The notes beneath the pieces are model-generated. The model made no database searches and had not been told where the DNA came from. It saw only the letters and a list, made by a program, of their open reading frames with translations. A DNA stretch of 41,155 bases from Thermoanaerobaculia bacterium (GTDB lineage Bacteria; Acidobacteriota; Thermoanaerobaculia; Multivoradales; JAIOJS01). The number at the start of each line of letters is the position of its first letter. Position 1 is the stretch's first letter. This document shows, in pieces, positions 24,556-32,898 of the stretch. The DNA lies in contig JAUIDB010000033.1 in the NCBI GenBank assembly GCA_030429235.1, positions 1-41,155 on the forward strand. The letters run 5' to 3'. The position numbers and the translations under genes were made by a program.

Positions 24556-24743
24556 GCCACTTTCTCCTCATGGTGCTCTATTCGACGATCCTGAGCCTGT
24601 TCTTCGCCGTGCTCTGGCGCCGCGAGCGGCCGGCGCAGCTACGACTCTTCCTCCAGCTCTTCGGCTTCATGGTCGTGGGGGGGCTCCTGGTCGCCTGGCT
24701 GATGTTCCCGTTCCCCTCGGGGCCGCCGGCTCCCATCCCATGA
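24552..24743 (+). CDS. 63-aa two-helix membrane protein
   Basis: Hydrophobic segments at about residues 4-21 and 31-52 flank a basic loop (WRRERPAQLR); the C-terminus is Pro-rich. No family was recognised. The ATG overlaps the preceding stop by 4 nt and its own stop overlaps the lpxB start by 4 nt, so it is very likely translated as part of the lpxB operon. Possibly an accessory membrane partner of a neighbour. Confidence 0.75.
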   Translation: MSHFLLMVLYSTILSLFFAVLWRRERPAQLRLFLQLFGFMVVGGLLVAWLMFPFPSGPPAPIP

Positions 24744-25873
24744 GCCGACTCCTGGTCGCCGCCGGCGAAGCCTCGGGCGACCTCCACGCGGCCAGGCTGA
24801 TCAGCGCTCTTCGTCGCGACGTACCCGATCTCGATCTGTTCGGACTCGGTAGTGACGAGCTCGTCGCGGCCGGGATGCAACAGATCGCCGACAGCCGGGA
24901 GATCTCGGTCGTGGGGATCACCGAAGTGCTGAAGATCCTGGGGCGGGCCAAGGCGATCTTTCGGTCGTTGCTGGAAGAGGTCGATCGGAATCCTCCCGAT
25001 CTGGCGCTGCTGGTCGACTTTCCTGACTTCAACCTGCGACTGGCCCGGGAACTGCACCGCCGGGGGATCCCGGTGGTGTACTACATCAGTCCCCAGGTCT
25101 GGGCCTGGCGGCAGGGGCGGGTCCGGCTCATCGCCAAGTGCGTGCGACGGATCCTGGTGCTCTTCTCCTTCGAAGCCGACTGGTACCGGGAGCGCGGCGT
25201 CGAAGCGATGCACGTCGGGCATCCCCTGGTGGACGAGGTTCCGGAACTGCCACAGATCTGGGACTCCGCCGATCCCACGGAGAACGGTTTGCGTCTGGCG
25301 CTGCTGCCCGGTTCCCGGCGGTCCGAGATCCGGGCCCTCCTCCCGGCCATGCTCGCTTCGGCGGAGCGGGTCACCCGGACCCGCGAGGTGACGACGCAAT
25401 TGATCTGCGCTCCTTCGATCGACCCCGAAGAGTTGCGGGCTTCCTGCCGGGAACTGGCTCCCGATCTCGCCGTCGAGCTGGTGACCGAGGATCGGTTCGC
25501 CACCATCGCCGGCAGCCACGTGGTGTTGTGCGCCTCGGGCACTGCCACCCTCGAGGTGGGGCTTCTGGGGACGCCGATGGTGGTGCTCTACCGGTTGAAG
25601 CCGGTCAGCTACTGGCTGGCGCGAGCGCTGGTCGACCTGCCGGCGTTCAGCCTCGTCAATCTCGTGCTCGAGGAGAATGCGGTCCCCGAACTTCTGCAGG
25701 GGGAAGCGAACCCTCGGCGGATCGCGGAGGAGGCACTTCGAATCCTCGACGACGAGCCGACGCGATCGCGACAGCGGGCGGCGTTGGCCCGGGTTCGGCC
25801 GTGTCTCGGTGCGACCGGGGCCAGCGAACGTGCGGCGAAGGAGGTGTTGGCTTGCCTACCCGCCCGCGTGTGA
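24740..25873 (+). CDS. lpxB: Lipid-A-disaccharide synthase
   Basis: GT19 glycosyltransferase that joins UDP-2,3-diacylglucosamine and lipid X to form the lipid A disaccharide on the inner-membrane surface. It is 377 residues, the usual length. Signatures in order: AAGEASGDLHAARL at the N-terminus, LVDFPDFNLRLA, YYISPQVWAWR, VGHPLVDE, LLPGSRRSEI and CASGTATLEVGL. ATG 24740 overlaps the previous stop by 4 nt and the stop overlaps msbA by 4 nt. It is direct evidence that the organism makes lipid A. Confidence 0.96.
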   Translation: MSRLLVAAGEASGDLHAARLISALRRDVPDLDLFGLGSDELVAAGMQQIADSREISVVGITEVLKILGRAKAIFRSLLEEVDRNPPDLALLVDFPDFNLRLARELHRRGIPVVYYISPQVWAWRQGRVRLIAKCVRRILVLFSFEADWYRERGVEAMHVGHPLVDEVPELPQIWDSADPTENGLRLALLPGSRRSEIRALLPAMLASAERVTRTREVTTQLICAPSIDPEELRASCRELAPDLAVELVTEDRFATIAGSHVVLCASGTATLEVGLLGTPMVVLYRLKPVSYWLARALVDLPAFSLVNLVLEENAVPELLQGEANPRRIAEEALRILDDEPTRSRQRAALARVRPCLGATGASERAAKEVLACLPARV

Positions 25874-27783
25874 ACGTCTACGCCTTCCTGGGGCGCTACT
25901 TTCGACGCTACGTCCTCTGGTTGACCATCGCGATCGGGGCGAGTCTGCTGGCGGCCGCGGGCACGGTCGGGATGATCTCCCTGATCGAACCGATCTTTTC
26001 GGAGGTCCTGCTCTCCGACGACGTTCCGGTTCTCGGACTTCCCGGGGGCACGGCCGAGGAGGAGTGTCCGCCGGGCGACGAGGCCTGCCAGGCCGAAGCC
26101 GAGGCCGAGGCCGAGGAGCCGGCTACCTTCATCGACGACCTGAAACGGCGCGTGGACCTCCAGGGACACTTCGGAGAGTCCTATCGCAGCCTGAAGCGTC
26201 GGTGGGGGATCACCGACGACAAGGTGGTCTGGTTCGCACCGCTGCTGCTGGTCCTGGTGCTCTTGATTCGGAGCCTGGCGATGTTCCTCAACGGCTACGC
26301 TTTCCAGCGCATCGGCCTCGGCGGCACGACCGACATTCGGAACGGGCTCTACCGTCGAATCCTCGAGCAATCGAGTCGCTTCTACTCGGCCCATCCCTCG
26401 GGCGAGCTGGTGAGTCGTGTGGTCAGCGATGTCGGCGTGATGCAGAACGCGATCTCGACCCGCCTGGTCGACGTGCTGCAGCAGCCGCTGACCCTGATCA
26501 TCCTGATCTGGCTGCTGCTGTCGATCGACCTCAAGCTCGCCTTGATGTGCCTGGTGGTGGCTCCCGTCATCCTGATGCCGATCGTCAAGTTCGGAAAGGG
26601 GATGCGGCGGACGAGTTTTCGCAGCCAGGAACATATGGCCGACCTGGCGAATCTGGTGGCCGAAGGTGTGCGCGGGCATCGCGTGGTGAAGGCCTTCAAC
26701 ATGGAGGACTTCGAGTACAAGCGGTTCCGAGCCGCTTCCCACCGCCATCTTCGAGTCAGCCTGTGGGCGCAGATGCTCTCGCAGGCCTCCAGTCCGGTGG
26801 TCGAGTCGCTGGCTGCGCTGGGCGGGGCAGGGCTCCTCATCTACACCGGACGTCAGGTCCGCGTCGGCGCTCTGGAGCCCTCGGAGGTGGTGACCTTTCT
26901 GGTGGCGCTGATGGCTCTCTACGATCCGGTTCGCAAGCTCAACAAGGTCAATCTCGTCTTCCAACAGGCGTTTGCCGCCGCCAAGCGGGTGGCGGACCTG
27001 ATGGCGATTCCGATCGACGTGGAAGAACCCGAGACGCCACGGCCGTTGACTGGAGTCGAACGCTCGATCCACTTCTCCGACGTGACCTTCGGCTACGAGA
27101 CCGAGGTGGTGCTGGACGCGGTCGATCTCGAGGTGGCCGCGGGGGAGGTGGTTGCGCTGGTGGGACCCTCCGGGGCCGGGAAGACCAGTCTGGTCAACCT
27201 CTTGCCGCGCTACTTCGATCCCGATGCCGGCGTGATCACCATCGACGGTGTCGACATCCGCGACTTCTCGCTGGCGGGATTGCGCCGGCAGATCGGCATC
27301 GTCACCCAGGAGACGGTGCTCTTCAACGACACCATTCGGGCCAACATCGCCTACGGTCAAGCCGACCTGCCGCTGGAAGCGGTCGAGGACGCGGCTCGCG
27401 CGGCGTTCGCCCACGACTTCGTGTGTGAGCTCCCGGATGGCTACGAAACGGTGATCGGCGAGTCGGGCAGCAAACTTTCGGGCGGACAGCGGCAGAGGTT
27501 GGCCATCGCCCGGGCGATTCTCAAGGATGCTCCGGTGTTGATCCTCGACGAGGCGACCTCGCAGCTCGACAGTGAGTCCGAGGCGCTGGTGCAGCGGGCG
27601 CTGACCAACCTGATGCAGGAGCGCACCACCCTGGTGATCGCGCACCGACTCTCGACGGTGGTGAATGCCGATCGCATCGTGGTCATGGAACGGGGGTGCA
27701 TCGTCGACCAGGGCAAGCACGAAGAGCTGTTGGAGCGCGGCGGCACCTACAAGCGACTCTACGATCTCCAGTTCCAGGGGTAG
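25870..27783 (+). CDS. msbA: MsbA-type lipid A export ABC transporter
   Basis: Half-transporter (membrane domain plus ATPase, acting as a dimer) that flips lipid A-core across the inner membrane. GTG 25870 overlaps the lpxB stop by 4 nt; the product is 637 residues. Membrane helices occupy about residues 15-330. The ATPase has Walker A GPSGAGKT (432-439), signature LSGGQRQRLAIARA, Walker B PVLILDEATS and the H-loop IAHRLS. Oddity: the first periplasmic loop (about residues 47-117) carries an insert relative to the ~580-residue MsbA, with CPPGDEAC (Cys66 and Cys73) followed by an Ala/Glu-rich run. The position behind lpxB supports MsbA over a generic exporter. Confidence 0.92.
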   Translation: MNVYAFLGRYFRRYVLWLTIAIGASLLAAAGTVGMISLIEPIFSEVLLSDDVPVLGLPGGTAEEECPPGDEACQAEAEAEAEEPATFIDDLKRRVDLQGHFGESYRSLKRRWGITDDKVVWFAPLLLVLVLLIRSLAMFLNGYAFQRIGLGGTTDIRNGLYRRILEQSSRFYSAHPSGELVSRVVSDVGVMQNAISTRLVDVLQQPLTLIILIWLLLSIDLKLALMCLVVAPVILMPIVKFGKGMRRTSFRSQEHMADLANLVAEGVRGHRVVKAFNMEDFEYKRFRAASHRHLRVSLWAQMLSQASSPVVESLAALGGAGLLIYTGRQVRVGALEPSEVVTFLVALMALYDPVRKLNKVNLVFQQAFAAAKRVADLMAIPIDVEEPETPRPLTGVERSIHFSDVTFGYETEVVLDAVDLEVAAGEVVALVGPSGAGKTSLVNLLPRYFDPDAGVITIDGVDIRDFSLAGLRRQIGIVTQETVLFNDTIRANIAYGQADLPLEAVEDAARAAFAHDFVCELPDGYETVIGESGSKLSGGQRQRLAIARAILKDAPVLILDEATSQLDSESEALVQRALTNLMQERTTLVIAHRLSTVVNADRIVVMERGCIVDQGKHEELLERGGTYKRLYDLQFQG

Positions 27784-27787
27784 GCAG

Positions 27788-28666
27788 ATGCGAAGCATGA
27801 CGGGTTTCGGCCAGAGCGCGGGTACGAGTTCGAGCCACCGAGTGGCGGTGACGCTGCGCAGCGTCAACTCGCGCTATCTCGATCTGGTGATTCGTCTGCG
27901 GGAGGAACAGAAGGGTCTCGAGGCGCGGATTCGGTCCGTCCTCGAAGCGGAACTCCACCGGGGCCGCGTCGAGGCCACGATCGAGATCCGATCCCTCCGC
28001 CCGCTCCCGGCCGAGGTCGATGTCCAGACTGAAGTGGTGCTGGCCCTCCACCGCGCCTCCCACGAACTGGCGGAGAAGGGGCTGGTGGCGCGTGAGCTGT
28101 CGGTGGGCGATCTCCTTTCCCTCCCAGGTGTCGTCGAACTGCGCCTGATCGAGGACTGCCTCAGCGGCGCGGGGCTGGACCTGCTCGAGGCGCAGGTGAC
28201 CCACGCGCTGGGAGAGCTGGTGACGTCCCGCCGGGCTGAGGGAGAGCGTCTCTTCACGGTGCTGACCGACCGGATCGCGGAACTGGATCGGGTGGTAGAA
28301 GCACTCGAAGCGCAGGTGGTGGTCGCCAGCCGAAACGCGGAGGAGCGCCTCCGCCAGCGGGTCGATCAGCTTCTCGGCGATCGGGAGGTCGATCCCGAAC
28401 GCCTGGCTCAGGAGATCGCCTTCTTGGCCGACAAGACGGACGTTCGCGAGGAACTGGACCGCCTGGCCGGCCACCTGGAGGCTTTCCGCGGAGCGTTGGG
28501 CACAGCGGGGCCCAGCGGTCGTCGCCTCGACTTCGTGGTCCAGGAGATGTTGCGGGAACTCAACACCCTCGGCTCCAAGGCTCGCGACGGCGCGGTGACC
28601 GAGAGCGTCCTCGAGGCCAAGCTGATCTGTGAGCAGCTTCGCGAGCAGGTTCAGAACGTCGAATAG
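27788..28666 (+). CDS. yicC: YicC family endoribonuclease
   Basis: A 292-residue YicC/YloC protein. The family starts MxSMTGFG, as seen here (MRSMTGFGQS), continues with SVNSRYLDLVIRLRE, and ends with the C-terminal domain containing EIAFLADKTDVREELDRL and FVVQEMLRELNTLGSKA. Members have been reported as RNA endonucleases acting in RNA turnover. It starts 5 nt after msbA and is followed 41 nt later by gmk, the common yicC-gmk-rpoZ order. Confidence 0.93.
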   Translation: MRSMTGFGQSAGTSSSHRVAVTLRSVNSRYLDLVIRLREEQKGLEARIRSVLEAELHRGRVEATIEIRSLRPLPAEVDVQTEVVLALHRASHELAEKGLVARELSVGDLLSLPGVVELRLIEDCLSGAGLDLLEAQVTHALGELVTSRRAEGERLFTVLTDRIAELDRVVEALEAQVVVASRNAEERLRQRVDQLLGDREVDPERLAQEIAFLADKTDVREELDRLAGHLEAFRGALGTAGPSGRRLDFVVQEMLRELNTLGSKARDGAVTESVLEAKLICEQLREQVQNVE

Positions 28667-28692
28667 TCCCGCGGGTTCGCTGGACCACCTGC

Positions 28693-28698
28693 TACAAT
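28693..28698 (+). promoter_or_regulatory. -10 box close to the gmk start (leaderless candidate)
   Basis: TGC-TACAAT forms an extended -10 element ending 9 nt before the gmk ATG at 28708. No ribosome-binding site fits in this gap. The predicted transcription start lies at or a few nt before the ATG. No clear -35 is seen. Confidence 0.5.
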
Positions 28699-28707
28699 CT
28701 CCGACCC

Positions 28708-29349
28708 ATGGCCGGCGACCTGATCATCCTCTCTGCTCCGTCGGGGGCTGGCAAGACGACGATCATTCGAGGCCTGCTCGAACGGCGGCTGATCGCTCCC
28801 GAGAGTGTCGCCTTCTCGGTGTCGCACACCACTCGGGCGCCTCGTGAGGGAGAGGTCGACGGGGTGGACTACCATTTCGTCGACATCCCCACCTTCCAGT
28901 CGATGATCGCGGGGGAGCGTTTCCTGGAGTGGGCCGAGGTCTACGGCAACTACTACGGAACGTCCCTCGACGGCGTACTCCCACATCTGGAGCGTGGCAT
29001 CGACGTGCTCATGGACATCGACGTCAAAGGAGCCACGTCTGTCCTCGAGAGCCACCCCGAGGCCGTGGGGATCTTCGTGATGCCGCCCAGCTTCGACGTC
29101 CTGCGCCAACGGCTGCAGGGTCGGCGACTCGACTCGCCCGAGGCCGTGGAGCGCCGCCTGACAGTATCCCTATGGGAGATAAGGCGTTACCACCAGTACG
29201 AGTATGTTATTATCAACGATGACGCGGCGCGGGCGAGTGAGGCTTTGGCGGCGATCCTACAAGCACGGCGGCAACGCTCGTCGCGGCTGAAGGAGCGCGC
29301 AGCGGCCATCGCAGCCGGGTTCGAAGCCGAGTTCGAGAGTCGAGGCTGA
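28708..29349 (+). CDS. gmk: Guanylate kinase
   Basis: Phosphorylates GMP to GDP with ATP. It is 213 residues, normal for the family. The P-loop is SAPSGAGKTT (about residues 9-18); the GMP-binding region has SHTTRAPREGEVDGVDYHF and EWAEVYGNYYGTS, and LMDIDVKGA follows. It sits between yicC and rpoZ as in many genomes, but a -10 element directly before its ATG suggests independent, leaderless expression. Confidence 0.96.
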   Translation: MAGDLIILSAPSGAGKTTIIRGLLERRLIAPESVAFSVSHTTRAPREGEVDGVDYHFVDIPTFQSMIAGERFLEWAEVYGNYYGTSLDGVLPHLERGIDVLMDIDVKGATSVLESHPEAVGIFVMPPSFDVLRQRLQGRRLDSPEAVERRLTVSLWEIRRYHQYEYVIINDDAARASEALAAILQARRQRSSRLKERAAAIAAGFEAEFESRG

Positions 29350-29487
29350 GTTTCGGGTCGTCTCTTCGGATCGATCCCGGTTCCCAGGACTCGGTCGACA
29401 CGCCGCTGACTTGCCACCCGCCTACCAGATCGAAAGAACACCACTCAAGCGATAGTGCCGGTACCGTCCGGCTCAGGAGATCGACCC

Positions 29488-29769
29488 TTGGAAAACCTAC
29501 CACCCGCCCCCAGCATGGACCGTGCTCTCGAGACCTACGACAGCAAGTTCCGTTTCGTACTCCTCGCCTCGCGGCGGGCCGAGCAGCTTCTCCGGGGCGC
29601 GCCAGCCAAGCTGCAGGCGCCCAACGAGAAGCCCTGCCGGGTCGCGATGGAGGAACTGCGCCACGAGTTGATCGACTGGGACTACGGCCCGGCTCCCGAG
29701 GCCGAGCCCGAGGCCGGTGAGGAAGCGGAAGCCGCCGAGTCGGCCGCGGTCGCGGTCGAAGCCGACTGA
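29488..29769 (+). CDS. rpoZ: RNA polymerase omega subunit
   Basis: A 93-residue omega subunit that stabilises the beta' subunit in RNA polymerase. The TTG start at 29488 is supported by AGGAGA (29475-29480) 7 nt upstream. The core pattern is ETYDSKFRFVLLASRRAEQLL, followed by PCRVAMEELRHELIDW. The C-terminus is a Glu/Ala-rich tail (about residues 70-93). The gmk-rpoZ-coaBC order supports the assignment. The 138-nt gap to gmk shows no terminator. Confidence 0.88.
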   Translation: MENLPPAPSMDRALETYDSKFRFVLLASRRAEQLLRGAPAKLQAPNEKPCRVAMEELRHELIDWDYGPAPEAEPEAGEEAEAAESAAVAVEAD

Positions 29770-29803
29770 CGGTTTCCCGACCGACCTACTCCCTTCGTAT
29801 CGC

Positions 29804-31039
29804 ATGTCCGATCGCTCTCCGCGCGTCCTCCTCGGAGTGAGCGGAGGCATCGCCGCCTACAAGGCGCCCGAACTCGTACGTCGACTGCGCGACGCTGGCT
29901 TCGAGGTGACCTGCGCGCTGACCCCGTCGGCGTCCCACTTCGTCTCGCCCCTGTCGCTCGAGGTCGTCAGTGGCCATCCGGTCCGGGGCGAGGAGTACTT
30001 CGAGCCCCGGGGGACCGGAGTGGAGGAGCACATCACGCTGGGTGAATGGGCGGACGCCGTGCTGCTGGCTCCCTGCACGGCCGACCTGCTGGCGCAGATG
30101 GCCCAGGGGCTGGCTCCCAACTTCCTGACCACGACCCTGCTCGCCTGGGACGGTCCCCTGATCGTGGCCCCGGCGATGCATCCGCGGATGTGGAACCACT
30201 CGGCGACGCAGCACAACGTGGCGACCCTGCGGCAGCGGGGCGTTCGCGTGGTCGGTCCAGATCGTGGTCCCCTGGCCTCTGGCGAAGAGGGAGTAGGGCG
30301 ACTGGTCGACCCGCCCGCGCTGGTGGCGGCCCTGCGCGAGGCGCTTCGGGCGCAGAGCGCGGACGACCGCTGGCGGGGTCGGCGGGTACTGGTCACGGCG
30401 GGGCCCACGCGAGAGCCGATCGACACCGTTCGCTACCTCGGGAATCGGTCGAGCGGACGGATGGGGTTCGCCCTGGCCGCCGCAGCGGCTCGTCGCGGCG
30501 CAAAGGTGACGCTGGTATCCGGTCCCGTCACCCTCGAAACGCCGCTCGGAGTCGATCACGTCGCGGTGCAGACGGCCCTGGAGATGGAGGAGGCGGTGCG
30601 AGCCGCTGGTGAGGACGCCGAGGTCGTGTTCATGACGGCAGCGGTGGCGGACTATCGTCCGGCCCACCCGGCGGAGCGCAAACTCAAGAAGGGGGTCGAC
30701 GGGTTGGATTCGATCGCGCTCGTCGAGAACCCGGACATCCTGGCCGGTCTGGCGGAGCGTCGGGGCCGAGCAAAGCGTCCGATCCTGGTGGGGTTTGGTG
30801 CCGAGACCGAGGCTCTGGTGGATCATGGCCGTCGGAAGCTGGCTCGCAAGGGCTGCGACTACCTGGTCGTCAACGACGTATCGCGCACCGACATCGGTTT
30901 CGGTACCATCGACAACGAAGTCACGGTCCTGACGGCCGAGGGTGGTTTGCACGAGTTCGACCGGCAGTCCAAGGAGGATCTGGCTGGCGACCTGTTGGAT
31001 CTCGTGGCCGAACGCCTGCCCGTGGGAGACCCATCGTGA
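29804..31039 (+). CDS. coaBC: Bifunctional phosphopantothenoylcysteine decarboxylase / phosphopantothenate-cysteine ligase
   Basis: Two consecutive steps of coenzyme A synthesis in one 411-residue protein. The N-terminal FMN-dependent decarboxylase half has GVSGGIAAYKAPEL, the active His in EEHITLGEWAD, and PAMHPRMWNH; the usual PAMN is PAMH, a variant also known elsewhere. The C-terminal ligase half begins around VLVTAGPTREPIDTVRYL, with NRSSGRMG, an ADY motif and the KLKKG lysines. ATG 29804 lacks a clear ribosome-binding site. The stop overlaps the uracil-DNA glycosylase start by 4 nt. Confidence 0.95.
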   Translation: MSDRSPRVLLGVSGGIAAYKAPELVRRLRDAGFEVTCALTPSASHFVSPLSLEVVSGHPVRGEEYFEPRGTGVEEHITLGEWADAVLLAPCTADLLAQMAQGLAPNFLTTTLLAWDGPLIVAPAMHPRMWNHSATQHNVATLRQRGVRVVGPDRGPLASGEEGVGRLVDPPALVAALREALRAQSADDRWRGRRVLVTAGPTREPIDTVRYLGNRSSGRMGFALAAAAARRGAKVTLVSGPVTLETPLGVDHVAVQTALEMEEAVRAAGEDAEVVFMTAAVADYRPAHPAERKLKKGVDGLDSIALVENPDILAGLAERRGRAKRPILVGFGAETEALVDHGRRKLARKGCDYLVVNDVSRTDIGFGTIDNEVTVLTAEGGLHEFDRQSKEDLAGDLLDLVAERLPVGDPS

Positions 31040-31803
31040 AACGCCCTCTCGACAATCTGCTGGCCTACCTGGCCGACATCGGCTACGACGAGTACTACGT
31101 ACCGGCCGACGCGGCGGAGCCTGCGGCGTCGCCAGCCCGACGCCAGCCGGACCGCGGTGCCGGGAACAGCGGGTCGAGTGCCGCCTCGGAAGGCCAGAAG
31201 ATGGCGCCAGTTGGCCCTCGCGCACCGGTGGGGGGACCGGCCGAGGAGCGCCGGGTTGCTCTCGAGGTGCTGCGGGATCAGGCGCTGGCCTGTCGTTCCT
31301 GTGGTCTGGCCGAGGGACGGCGTACCGTCGTCTTCGGAACCGGGGATCCCGACGCCGATCTGATGATCATCGGGGAAGGACCGGGTGCAGTCGAGGATCG
31401 ACAGGGCGAGCCGTTCGTCGGTCCCTCGGGGCAACTTCTCGACAAGATCATCCAGGCGATCGACCTGCAGCGGACCGACGTCTACATCGCCAACGTGGTC
31501 AAGTGTCGGCCTCCGAACGACCGCGACCCCCGCCCCGAAGAGGTCAGCGCCTGTCGGCACTACCTGGAGGGTCAGATCCGTGCCGTAGCGCCCCGCGTCA
31601 TCCTGGCGGTGGGGCGGGTCGCCGCTCAGACCCTGCTCGGTACCGACCTGCCCCTGGGGAGGATGCGCGGCCAGTGGTGGTCGGTGCTGGACGTGCCCGT
31701 GCGGGTCACCTACCACCCGGCGGCGCTGCTACGAAACTCGTCCTGGAAACGTCCGACCTGGGAGGACGTGCAACTGGTGCGGGATCGCCTGCGGCAGGGG
31801 TGA
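31036..31803 (+). CDS. udg: Type-4-like uracil-DNA glycosylase with 4Fe-4S cluster
   Basis: Removes uracil from DNA to start base-excision repair. The catalytic part spans about residues 75-255: C86 and C89 with C157 and C173 fit the four cluster ligands, GEGPGAVEDRQGEPFVG is motif A, and TYHPAALLR is the C-terminal catalytic motif. Residues ~22-70 form a Pro/Ala/Gly-rich linker after a short N-terminal helix (LDNLLAYLADIGYDEYY), making it longer than minimal family-4 enzymes (~200 aa). GTG 31036 overlaps coaBC by 4 nt. Its stop directly abuts the stop of the convergent outer-membrane-like gene. Confidence 0.9.
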   Translation: MKRPLDNLLAYLADIGYDEYYVPADAAEPAASPARRQPDRGAGNSGSSAASEGQKMAPVGPRAPVGGPAEERRVALEVLRDQALACRSCGLAEGRRTVVFGTGDPDADLMIIGEGPGAVEDRQGEPFVGPSGQLLDKIIQAIDLQRTDVYIANVVKCRPPNDRDPRPEEVSACRHYLEGQIRAVAPRVILAVGRVAAQTLLGTDLPLGRMRGQWWSVLDVPVRVTYHPAALLRNSSWKRPTWEDVQLVRDRLRQG

Positions 31804-32898
31804 TCAGTTCGGGAACTGGCCGAAGAGCATCTCGAAGCCGAACCCGATGACCGGAACCGCTTTGCGCGCTTCGAGCGGCGACTCGCGGCGCCAGACGACT
31901 CCCGGCGAAACCTGCAGAAAGAACCAGTCTCTGAGGGTGCGACGCCGGTAGATCGCCTGGAGCCCGATCTCTTCCAACGTCACCGGGGCGTCGGTTTCGC
32001 CGAGCCAGTTGATCTGGTAGGCGGCGGCCTCGCCGGGACGCAGGTTGTGGAACAGCGTCAGCGACGTGCGCCAGTCGATGCCGAGCGTCTCCTCGGCGTG
32101 GGTCGCACCCGTAGTCCAACGCATCAGGACATTCTCGTTCCACACGTGGTCGACGTCGAGGCGGGTAGAGACTCCAGCCCCCTTGGCGTTGCGCCAGAAG
32201 AGGGTCTGTCGGGCCCGCACCAGGGTGGAGTCGCCGACCACGAAGTAGCGCCGGTAGCGCGCCGCGACAAAGGGATCGAGCGGGAACCGGACGTTGAGTC
32301 CGCCGGTGAAGTCCAACTGGCGTTTACTGCCTCGGAAGGGGCTGTAGCCGAGGCCGAGCAGCCACTCGTCCTCGGTGTCGCGCAGGGAGGGGGTGAAGTT
32401 GCGGAACTCGGTCGCCTCGTCGCGGAGCAGTTCTTCCTCGTCAGTTCGTCCCACGATGGCCTGCAGGCGGTTTTCGAACCGAGGCAGGTTGATCTGGGCT
32501 CGAAGTCGCAGTTTAGGCTCGAGCCCGCGGATGCTGTCGTACTGAAGGTTGAGCGACAACCGGCCGTAGGTGGACGAGTCGGCGCTACTGTCCTGGACCG
32601 ATCCGAAGAAGCTGTCGAACCAATGGGCGGAGCCGCAGACGGTGTGGTAAACGCCGAGTTGCAGCCGGTCGAGCCACTGGCTCGGCGGCTGGTCGGCGGA
32701 GCGGCAGGGAGAGGTCTCGGCCGGCGGCGTCGTGACGTCGCCCTCCGGTTCGGTCGCGGTTCCGACCTCGGCCGGATCTGTAGGGCTTGCCGTGTCGTCG
32801 CTCGGTGCCTCGGTCTGGGGATCGGGGACAGTGGGCGACTGGGCCCACGACGGCAGACTGCAGCAGAGGAGGGCGAGACCGACGAGCGACGATTTCAT
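31804..32898 (-). CDS. Outer-membrane-like beta-barrel protein, unknown function
   Basis: A 364-residue protein with a signal peptide (MKSSLVGLALL..., probable cleavage after SWA near residue 19), then a Pro/Thr/Glu-rich linker to about residue 70. The rest alternates polar and hydrophobic residues with many aromatics (LSLNLQYDSI, LDFTGGLNVRF, FFLQVSPGVVW) and ends GFGFEMLFGQFPN, which fits an outer-membrane barrel. Two cysteines (about residues 68 and 88) could pair. No named family was recognised. ATG 32898 overlaps the gpmI stop by 4 nt, so it is translationally coupled to a glycolytic enzyme, which is odd. Longer in-frame starts inside gpmI are rejected. Confidence 0.8.
   Translation of the reverse strand: MKSSLVGLALLCCSLPSWAQSPTVPDPQTEAPSDDTASPTDPAEVGTATEPEGDVTTPPAETSPCRSADQPPSQWLDRLQLGVYHTVCGSAHWFDSFFGSVQDSSADSSTYGRLSLNLQYDSIRGLEPKLRLRAQINLPRFENRLQAIVGRTDEEELLRDEATEFRNFTPSLRDTEDEWLLGLGYSPFRGSKRQLDFTGGLNVRFPLDPFVAARYRRYFVVGDSTLVRARQTLFWRNAKGAGVSTRLDVDHVWNENVLMRWTTGATHAEETLGIDWRTSLTLFHNLRPGEAAAYQINWLGETDAPVTLEEIGLQAIYRRRTLRDWFFLQVSPGVVWRRESPLEARKAVPVIGFGFEMLFGQFPN

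Noticed and set aside
25609-27867. 752-codon open frame on the minus strand
   Set aside because: Antisense to msbA and the lpxB end, rich in His/Gln/Asp/Arg as expected of a frame shadow, with no motif or start signal.
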